Below, in pieces: positions 1 through 5,025 of a stretch of 5,903 nt of DNA (its first letter is position 1; every line of letters starts with the position of its first letter). Source of the stretch: Pseudopedobacter sp036379295 (lineage in GTDB: Bacteria > Bacteroidota > Bacteroidia > Sphingobacteriales > Sphingobacteriaceae); NCBI GenBank assembly GCA_036379295.1, contig DASVGY010000196.1, positions 1-5,903 of the forward strand. The letters run 5' to 3'. The translations under genes were made by a program, and so were the position numbers. The notes beneath the pieces are model-generated. The model ran no database searches. It saw only the letters and a list, made by a program, of their open reading frames with translations, and was not told the origin of the DNA.

Positions 1-957
1 TCTACAGTTTCAAAGGCTTTAAGGGATAGCCATGAAATAAGTGAAGAAACAAAAAAAAAGGTAAAAGAATTAGCTAATAAACTAGGTTATAAACCTAATC
101 CCCATGCAGCTAGCCTGAGAAATAAAAAAAGTCAGATGATTGCTGTTATCATACCAGAAATTTCTAACAATTTTTTTGCTCTTGCAATAGATGGTATTGA
201 AGAAGTTGTACGGCAGGAAGGCTATCAGCTTTTAATTTATTTAAGTCATGAAAGCCATCAGAAAGAAGTAGAAATTTTGGAGAAAATGGATGGTAGGGTT
301 GATGGAGTGTTAATGTGTATGGCTACAGAAACCAATGAAGTTAGCCATATCAGAAGTTTAAAGGATAAAAGAATACCGCTTGTTTTTTTTGACCGAGTTT
401 CTGAAAAAATAAGTACAGTAAAGGTGGTCACAGATGATTTGGAAAGTGCGTATAAAGCTACCCAACATCTGATGGCGAAAGGTGCAAAAAAGATAGCTTA
501 TTTATCCTTATCATTAAATATTTCGGTAGACCAGCATAGAATGCAAGGCTTTTTAAAAGCTGCAAGCGAGCACAGTTTTAGTCATCAACAAAAAAAGATA
601 GTAACCTGCGGCATAGATGACGAGGCAAATTTTAATTTGATAAAGAATTTGCTTACCGGTACTGATGTTCCGGATGCTATTTTTGCCTGTGTAGAGAGAT
701 TGGCCATTACCGCATACCTAGTTTGTAAAGATTTGGGCTTAGTTATAGGAAAAGACCTAAGACTGATAACTTTTTCTAATTTGCAAGCAGCACCTATTTT
801 AGACCCACCTTTAACAGCGGTTTCGCAGCCGGCTTATGAAATAGGAAACCAGGCGGCAAAAGTTTTAGTTAACGCCTTGAAGAAAAACCAGGTAGATTTA
901 CAAAACGAAAGAATTGTGATACCATCTATATTAATAGAAAGAGAATCAACTTTGTAA
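1..957 (+). CDS. LacI/GalR-family transcriptional regulator, 5'-truncated by window edge
   Basis: The reading frame is open from base 1 to the TAA at 955-957, giving 318 residues. The ATG at 136 is internal: the codons before it encode the end of a LacI-type helix-turn-helix (STVSKALRD at fragment residues 1-9, then EISEETKKKV and LGYKPN) and the hinge helix (HAASLRNKKS, about 35-44). Only about 15-20 N-terminal residues are missing. From about residue 46 follows a periplasmic-binding-protein-like sensor domain: IAVIIPEISNNFF opens it, VFFDRV and DDLESAYKAT lie in the middle, and PPLTAVSQPAYEIGNQAA lies near the end. Family members are cytoplasmic dimers that bind operator DNA and release or bind it when a sugar or sugar phosphate docks. 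The effector cannot be read from the sequence. The gene converges on the AraC-type gene and lies beside GH95 glycosidase genes, so a role in the same sugar pathway is likely but inferred. No frameshift or odd feature is seen. Confidence 0.93.
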   Translation, partial: STVSKALRDSHEISEETKKKVKELANKLGYKPNPHAASLRNKKSQMIAVIIPEISNNFFALAIDGIEEVVRQEGYQLLIYLSHESHQKEVEILEKMDGRVDGVLMCMATETNEVSHIRSLKDKRIPLVFFDRVSEKISTVKVVTDDLESAYKATQHLMAKGAKKIAYLSLSLNISVDQHRMQGFLKAASEHSFSHQQKKIVTCGIDDEANFNLIKNLLTGTDVPDAIFACVERLAITAYLVCKDLGLVIGKDLRLITFSNLQAAPILDPPLTAVSQPAYEIGNQAAKVLVNALKKNQVDLQNERIVIPSILIERESTL

Positions 958-1021
958 AAGAGCAGCTCGGTTTCAACAATCATTTTATTTGTAATAAAGG
1001 TAAAGTCAACTTTGTCAGGTC

Positions 1022-1050
1022 ATCAAATAAAAATCATTTTTTAAGTTGAT
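1022..1050. terminator. Weak A/T-rich inverted repeat between convergent genes, possible bidirectional terminator
   Basis: ATCAA at 1022-1026 pairs with TTGAT at 1046-1050, and an A-run faces a T-run inside; by hand, 10 of 14 opposed positions pair. It lies in the 76-bp gap between the two converging regulator genes and covers the AraC-type stop codon (TCA on the plus strand at 1034-1036). The stem has almost no G/C, so it may be too weak to terminate alone. The call rests mainly on position. Confidence 0.2.
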
Positions 1051-1933
1051 TATAATTGAGATTAAGCCCGGGATTAATCTCTTTTTTATAGCTAAGAGGA
1101 CTTAAACCAGTTATAAGTTTGAAATATTTATGGAAGCTGGAAAAATTATTGAAGCCACACTCATAACATAACTCTTTAATGCTGAGATTGCTTTCAATCA
1201 ACATCTTGCAGGCTTGTCCTATTTTGATTTCAAGCAAAAACTGGGAGTAGGTTTTTCTGGTTTGGGATTTGAAATACCTGCAAAATGAGTTCGGGCTGAT
1301 ACCTGCAACGTCTGCAATGTCTTCCAATTGAATTTTTTTCTTGTAGTTGGCCAATGTATATTCATATATTGAAGTCATCCGGTCGTTTTCAGATTCTTCC
1401 GCATCATACTTAAAACCAAAAGAAGATAGTAAAAAAATATTATTAGAGTTTGCTATATGCAACAAGCATTCCATCAAAAGTATAATTCTTTCAGGGCCCT
1501 CTGCGTATAAAAGTCTCTGCACTAAATCAGCAACCTTATTTTTGGTTTTTCCTTTAATTTGGATGCCTCTTTTGGCCTTTTCAAACAGAACTCTAAATAT
1601 TTTGTTTTCAGGAAGATTTAAAAAATATTCTCCCCAAAAGTCTTCTTTAAAATGAATTACCCTTGATTCTGCCGTAAGTTTTGGGTTTTCATGAGAATAT
1701 AAATCATCATATCGCCAATAATGAGGCAGATTGGAGCCTACCAATACAATATCTCCACTATTAAAACGCCTAATATTATCTCCAATGAATTGGGTTCCCT
1801 TACCTTCTACAAAATGGATAAGTTCTAACTGAGAATGATAATGAAGTCTGTTGTTAATATTTGGGATAAGATCTTGTCTGGTGCTAAATGAATGCACAGC
1901 ATTAGCCTCTACTTTTAATAATTCTGGTTTCAT
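1034..1933 (-). CDS. AraC-family transcriptional regulator with N-terminal cupin domain
   Basis: This is a complete 299-residue protein of ordinary length for the family. The N-terminal half is an AraC-type cupin: HYHSQLEL (residues 31-38, His31/His33/Glu37) and NSGDIVLVGSNLPHYW (58-73, His71) are the two cupin motifs expected to line a small-molecule pocket. The C-terminal ~100 residues hold the double helix-turn-helix. The first is IQLEDIADVAGISPNSFCRYFK (201-222) and the second SIKELCYECGFNNFSSFHKYFK (251-272), followed by the typical GLSPLSYKKE. Such proteins are cytoplasmic, usually activators, and respond to a sugar ligand. It is not a membrane hybrid two-component (HTCS) regulator and has no signal peptide or membrane segment. 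The ATG at 1933 places the cupin domain correctly; the next ATG upstream, at 1945, meets a stop after two codons. It is divergent from the GH95 operon across 611 bp, which makes it the best candidate regulator of that operon. The ligand is unknown. Confidence 0.93.
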   Translation of the reverse strand: MKPELLKVEANAVHSFSTRQDLIPNINNRLHYHSQLELIHFVEGKGTQFIGDNIRRFNSGDIVLVGSNLPHYWRYDDLYSHENPKLTAESRVIHFKEDFWGEYFLNLPENKIFRVLFEKAKRGIQIKGKTKNKVADLVQRLLYAEGPERIILLMECLLHIANSNNIFLLSSFGFKYDAEESENDRMTSIYEYTLANYKKKIQLEDIADVAGISPNSFCRYFKSQTRKTYSQFLLEIKIGQACKMLIESNLSIKELCYECGFNNFSSFHKYFKLITGLSPLSYKKEINPGLNLNYNQLKK

Positions 1934-1969
1934 GGTTCAATACATTTTTAGGTTATCGTTTAACATGAA

Positions 1970-2003
1970 AAAAGCTACTAAACATTTACACAAAACTCAA
2001 AAT
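1970..2003 (-). promoter_or_regulatory. Possible Bacteroidota-type promoter for the AraC-family gene
   Basis: Read on the minus strand, ATTTTG (2003-1998) is followed after 20 bases by TAGCTTTT (1977-1970). The Bacteroidota consensus is a TTTG-like -33 box, about 19-21 bases, then TAnnTTTG; here the last base of the -7 box is T instead of G. The start codon would lie about 37 bases past the -7 box, a reasonable leader length. This is a weak match in A/T-rich DNA. Confidence 0.27.
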
Positions 2004-2009
2004 TTTGTG
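1989..2009. repeat. Inverted repeat CACAAAA-N7-TTTTGTG, possible operator
   Basis: CACAAAA at 1989-1995 is the exact reverse complement of TTTTGTG at 2003-2009, and a 10-bp perfect palindrome CAAAATTTTG (1998-2007) is nested on the right side. It overlaps the putative -33 box of the AraC-type gene, so it could be a site for autoregulation or for the neighbouring LacI-type protein. A/T-rich palindromes also arise by chance. Confidence 0.35.
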
Positions 2010-2099
2010 AGTGTAGCAAACTATTTATCATTGCTTAATCCTAATATAATTGGTCTACACAAGTATAACAGAAGCGTTAAGAATTAGCAAGCGAACGAC

Positions 2100-2141
2100 C
2101 ACGCACTTAATTCGTTAAAACTCGCCGTGAATTAACCCGTG
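2100..2141. repeat. Imperfect stem-loop (CACG/CGTG outer, TTAATTC/GAATTAA inner arms)
   Basis: CACG (2100-2103) pairs with CGTG (2138-2141), and TTAATTC (2107-2113) pairs exactly with GAATTAA (2129-2135). They are separated by an internal bulge of CAC against CC, with a 15-base loop. It lies in the divergent gap, more than 400 bp before the GH95 start. On the plus strand a T-run (2156-2161) follows 14 bases later, so a terminator for stray transcription, an RNA structure or a regulator site are all possible. Confidence 0.35.
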
Positions 2142-2160
2142 TTGCTTAATAGGTATTTTT
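2141..2160 (+). repeat. Direct repeat copy 1 (GTTGCTTAATA..TATTTTT)
   Basis: This 20-base unit matches copy 2 at 2379-2398 at 18 of 20 positions; the two differences are adjacent (GG here, TC there). It contains TTGCTTAAT (2142-2150). After it the T-run is one base longer than in copy 2, so its promoter-like box reads TA-TTT-TTTG rather than TA-TT-TTTG. Confidence 0.5.
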
Positions 2161-2204
2161 TGTATTTTTATAGTTAATTATATACGGATTTTTTGTTAAA
2201 ATTT

Positions 2205-2243
2205 ATTTCAAAAAGAAATATATTATTTTATTTATTTCGAAAT
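2205..2243. repeat. Two ATTTC/GAAAT inverted repeats in A/T-rich DNA
   Basis: ATTTC (2205-2209), five A residues and GAAAT (2215-2219) form one short inverted repeat. ATTTCGAAAT (2234-2243) is a perfect 10-bp palindrome with the same half-sites but no spacer. Both left half-sites are preceded by TTT. They may be regulator half-sites or simply a result of the very high A/T content here. Confidence 0.25.
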
Positions 2244-2295
2244 CCATTGCGTAAATAATATGTTGAGCTGCATTGCCGTGGGTTAAAAGCCGATA

Positions 2296-2309
2296 TGCTT
2301 AACTAAGCA
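2296..2309. repeat. Palindrome TGCTTA-AC-TAAGCA
   Basis: This is a perfect inverted repeat with 6-bp arms and a 2-bp centre. Its arms contain the same TGCTTA core found in the direct copies TTGCTTAAT at 2031-2039, 2142-2150 and 2380-2388, so it looks like a back-to-back pair of that motif. A 2-fold symmetric site suits a LacI-type dimer, while the direct copies would suit an AraC-type protein. Which protein binds, if any, is unknown. Confidence 0.35.
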
Positions 2310-2378
2310 AAAACTATTCAAGGGTGTTAAAGTGGGTAACCACAAGCTATTTTATGCCAATTAAAGTTAATTTTATAG

Positions 2379-2398
2379 GTTGCTTAATATCTATTTTT
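2379..2398 (+). repeat. Direct repeat copy 2 (GTTGCTTAATA..TATTTTT)
   Basis: This is the second copy of the 20-base unit, 238 bp downstream of copy 1 and about 150 bp before the GH95 start codon. It contains TTGCTTAAT (2380-2388) and runs directly into a TATTTTTG box (2392-2399), so the motif abuts a possible promoter element. Confidence 0.5.
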
Positions 2399-2399
2399 G
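2392..2399 (+). promoter_or_regulatory. Possible distal -7 box (TATTTTTG) for the GH95 operon
   Basis: The sequence fits TAnnTTTG exactly and points toward the GH95 operon, but I see no TTTG-like -33 box 19-21 bases upstream. It would give a leader of about 140 bases. It is an alternative to the box at 2472-2479 and is the less likely of the two unless an activator supplies the -33 function. Confidence 0.25.
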
Positions 2400-2471
2400 A
2401 GTGTAACCGTTTTTTCGGCAGTTTAAAGAATAACCGCTACAATCTCAACTAATATTTGAACACGGATTTAT

Positions 2472-2479
2472 TAGGTTTG
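2472..2479 (+). promoter_or_regulatory. Probable -7 box (TAGGTTTG) of the GH95 operon promoter
   Basis: TAGGTTTG followed by C matches the Bacteroidota -7 consensus TAnnTTTG exactly and lies 65 bases before the GH95 ATG, giving a leader of roughly 60 bases. A TTTG is present at 2455-2458, but the spacing of 13 bases is too short for a normal -33 box. The promoter may therefore depend on an activator such as the divergent AraC-type protein; that dependence is inferred. Confidence 0.42.
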
Positions 2480-2544
2480 CGAGTTTTATAGGCCATTTTT
2501 CTAATGTTTACGATGTCGGATATACACTTATTAAACTTATTGAC

Positions 2545-5025
2545 ATGAATTTAAAAAAAATATCATTTTGTTTATTGTTAGCTTTCAATTTAGCAGCTAT
2601 AGCACAAAACAAACCTTTAGATGAAACTTTAAAGCTATGGTATAACTCGCCTGCAAAAAACTGGAATGAAGCATTGCCCATAGGTAATGGAAGGTTAGGA
2701 GCGATGATTTTTGGCGGCACAGACAGAGAACAATTACAGTTAAATGAAGAAACAGTATGGTCTGGCGGGCCAAACAATAACATAACGGCAGAATCAGGAA
2801 AAGCTATACCGGCGGTACGAAGGTTGTTGGCTGAAGGGAAGATCGTTGAAGCACAGGCTTTGGCAGATGCGGAGTTAATGCCAAAGAAAAATAGTGGAAT
2901 GATTTATCAGCCTGTTGGCGATTTAATATTAACTATTCCTGGCCACCATACAGTAGAAAACTACTATCGCGACCTCAACATAGAAAAGGCCATAGCTACA
3001 GTAACCTATACTTTAAACGGGGTAGATTATAAAAGGGAAATGTTTTCGTCATTTAATAATCAGGTAGTTATAGTGCGTTTAACCGCTAATAAACCCCGGA
3101 TGATAAGCTTTAACGCCAATATGCTTTCTGCGCAAAAAAGCACCCAAAGAATGGCAAACCAAAAACTTATTTTAGATGGTATAACCACAGATCATGAAGG
3201 AGAAAAAGGGCAGGTGAGGTTTGAAAGTCAGGTGAAAGCTTTTGCAGAAGGAGGTTCCATAAGGTTAGTAAATAAACAATGGCAAATTAAAAATGCAAAT
3301 AGCGCAATACTATATGTTTCAATAGCTACTAATTTTAAAAACTTTAACGATGTTTCCGGTAATCCTAACAAAATTACCACCTCACAATTAAATAAGGCGT
3401 TAAAGGTAAATTATGAAACCGAAAAAAAGGCTCATATTAAATTTTATCAGCGCTATTTTAATAGGGTAAAGTTAAATTTAGGTGTAACAAATGCCGTAAA
3501 TAAGCCTACCAACCAACGTATTCTGGAGTTTGCCAAAAGCAATGACCCTCACCTTGTGAGCCTCTATTTTCAATTTGGGCGTTACCTGCTGATATCAAGC
3601 TCACAACCCAATACCCAGCCCGCAACCTTACAAGGGATATGGAATGATAAAATTGCTGCACCCTGGGATAGTAAATACACTATCAACATTAATACAGAAA
3701 TGAATTATTGGCCAGCAGAGGTTACCAATTTAACCGAACTGCATGAACCCTTGTTCAAAATGATTAAAGATTTATCCATAACCGGGCAACAAACTGCAAA
3801 ACTGATGTATGGTGCAAAAGGTTGGGTAGCACATCATAATACGGATATTTGGCGTATTACAGGTATAGTCGACCGTCCCTATGCAGGTTTGTGGCCTATG
3901 GGCGGCAATTGGTTAAGCCAACACCTGTGGGACCATTATGAATTTACTGGCGACAAAAGATTTTTAGCAACTTATTACCCAGTATTAAAAGGCGCATGCC
4001 AGTTTTATTTAGATGTGTTACAAGAAGATCCTGTAAATAAATGGCTAATAGTTTCTCCATCCGTATCGCCCGAAAACACACAAGTAGAAGGGAAAAGAAT
4101 ATCAATTACCGCCGGTGCAACTATGGATAACCAGTTGCTGTTTGATTTATTTAGAAAAACCATCAAGGCATCAAAAATTTTAAATCTCGATGATGATTTT
4201 AGAAAGCAACTTGAAGCAACAAAGACCAGATTTGCGCCAATGCAAATTGGTAAATACAGTCAGTTACAAGAATGGATGCAGGATGTAGACCGGCCAGATG
4301 ATAAGCATCGCCATGTTTCCCATTTATATGGTTTATACCCTAGCAACCAAATATCACCGTACAGAACGCCAGCACTGTTTGATGCCGCCCGAACCTCACT
4401 ATTATACAGAGGTGACATCGCAACAGGGTGGTCTATGGGTTGGAAAGTGAATCTTTGGGCCAGACTTTTAGATGGTGATCATGCTTATAAATTAATTGCC
4501 GACCAGTTGCATTTGGTTGACCCTTCCGCTTCGATGAGTGCATCCGGAGGGGGAACCTATCCAAACATGTTTGATGCGCATCCTCCATTTCAGATTGACG
4601 GCAATTTTGGGTGTACAGCAGGTATTGCCGAAATGTTGCTGCAAAGCCAGGACGGTGCAATTCATATTTTACCAGCCCTCCCAAGCAATTGGCCAAGCGG
4701 TAGCATTAAGGGATTGAAAGCTCGTGGAGGCTTTGAACTAGATATTTTCTGGGAAAATAATAAGCTAAAGGCGGTTGTTGTTAAATCTAATTTAGGAGGA
4801 AACTGCCGGTTAAGGATAAATAAGAACCTAATACAAAACACACCTGATAATTTAATACAGGCTATAGGTGAAAATGCTAATCCTTTTTACCAAATGCCAG
4901 AGGTAAAGAAACCTTTGATTTCGCCCTTAGCTAAATTAAAGCCTACAGGTATTGCTAAAAGTAAAGAGTTTGATTTAAGCACCCAGGCAGGTCGAGTTTA
5001 TCATCTAAAATTTAATACATTATGA
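2545..5025 (+). CDS. Secreted family GH95 glycosidase (alpha-L-fucosidase or alpha-L-galactosidase)
   Basis: This complete 826-residue enzyme has the usual GH95 length. It should remove terminal alpha-L-fucose or alpha-L-galactose from glycans by an inverting mechanism. Residues 1-20 are a signal peptide (LLAFNLAAIA, cut before Gln21) without a lipobox, so a soluble periplasmic protein is expected. Residues ~29-270 form the N-terminal beta-sandwich (EALPIGNGRLGAMIFGG; LNEETVWSGGP), ~280-700 the (alpha/alpha)6 catalytic barrel, and the rest a C-terminal beta domain. The catalytic set known from Bifidobacterium AfcA is intact: Asn381 and Asn383 in TININTEMNYWPAE, Glu510 in SPSVSPEN as general acid, and Asp685 in HPPFQIDGNFG. 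Position 379 is Thr where characterised fucosidases have His, which leans toward L-galactose. The ATG at 2545 is fixed by the signal peptide. Its stop overlaps the next GH95 start (ATGA). No binding module or type IX sorting domain is seen. The family call is firm; the sugar is not. Confidence 0.95.
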   Translation: MNLKKISFCLLLAFNLAAIAQNKPLDETLKLWYNSPAKNWNEALPIGNGRLGAMIFGGTDREQLQLNEETVWSGGPNNNITAESGKAIPAVRRLLAEGKIVEAQALADAELMPKKNSGMIYQPVGDLILTIPGHHTVENYYRDLNIEKAIATVTYTLNGVDYKREMFSSFNNQVVIVRLTANKPRMISFNANMLSAQKSTQRMANQKLILDGITTDHEGEKGQVRFESQVKAFAEGGSIRLVNKQWQIKNANSAILYVSIATNFKNFNDVSGNPNKITTSQLNKALKVNYETEKKAHIKFYQRYFNRVKLNLGVTNAVNKPTNQRILEFAKSNDPHLVSLYFQFGRYLLISSSQPNTQPATLQGIWNDKIAAPWDSKYTININTEMNYWPAEVTNLTELHEPLFKMIKDLSITGQQTAKLMYGAKGWVAHHNTDIWRITGIVDRPYAGLWPMGGNWLSQHLWDHYEFTGDKRFLATYYPVLKGACQFYLDVLQEDPVNKWLIVSPSVSPENTQVEGKRISITAGATMDNQLLFDLFRKTIKASKILNLDDDFRKQLEATKTRFAPMQIGKYSQLQEWMQDVDRPDDKHRHVSHLYGLYPSNQISPYRTPALFDAARTSLLYRGDIATGWSMGWKVNLWARLLDGDHAYKLIADQLHLVDPSASMSASGGGTYPNMFDAHPPFQIDGNFGCTAGIAEMLLQSQDGAIHILPALPSNWPSGSIKGLKARGGFELDIFWENNKLKAVVVKSNLGGNCRLRINKNLIQNTPDNLIQAIGENANPFYQMPEVKKPLISPLAKLKPTGIAKSKEFDLSTQAGRVYHLKFNTL

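Larger units (their letters stand above)
1934..2544. other. 611-bp divergent regulatory region, no supportable gene
   Basis: This gap separates the AraC-type gene from the GH95 operon and is long for a divergent pair. I found no convincing coding sequence, tRNA or known riboswitch on either strand. It holds promoter-like boxes for both directions, a palindromic element near the AraC-type promoter, a 42-nt imperfect stem-loop (2100-2141), an A/T-rich block around 2160-2260, a TTGCTTAAT motif in three direct copies plus a TGCTTA/TAAGCA palindrome, and a 20-bp direct repeat. Each is listed separately. The density of repeated short motifs suggests regulator binding sites, but no binding site is proven. 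Confidence 0.6.

Noticed and set aside
136..138. ATG at 136 as the start of the LacI-type gene
   Set aside because: The same frame is open to base 1 and encodes clear LacI helix-turn-helix and hinge residues; the ATG is a Met at the junction with the sensor domain.
1347..1655. Plus-strand open frame of 102 codons
   Set aside because: It lies wholly antisense to the well-supported AraC-type gene and its translation shows no recognisable domain.
1851..2087. Plus-strand open frame of 78 codons crossing the AraC-type start and the divergent gap
   Set aside because: Half is antisense to the AraC-type gene, and the rest covers promoter-like and palindromic sequence; no domain, signal peptide or other coding sign.
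2160..2260. A/T-rich block as an origin, attachment site or insertion-sequence remnant
   Set aside because: No iterons, DnaA boxes, terminal inverted repeats with target duplication, or transposase fragments are visible; it looks like ordinary promoter-region DNA.
2260..2286. Eight-codon frame as a possible leader peptide
   Set aside because: Such short frames occur by chance; there is no attenuator downstream, no ribosome-binding context and no repeated regulatory codon.
2508..2783. Minus-strand open frame of 91 codons over the start of the first GH95 gene
   Set aside because: It is antisense to the signal peptide and first GH95 motifs, whose reading is unambiguous.
4433..4696. Minus-strand open frame of 87 codons inside the first GH95 gene
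   Set aside because: It is antisense to the conserved QIDGNFG catalytic region; a shadow of the real gene.
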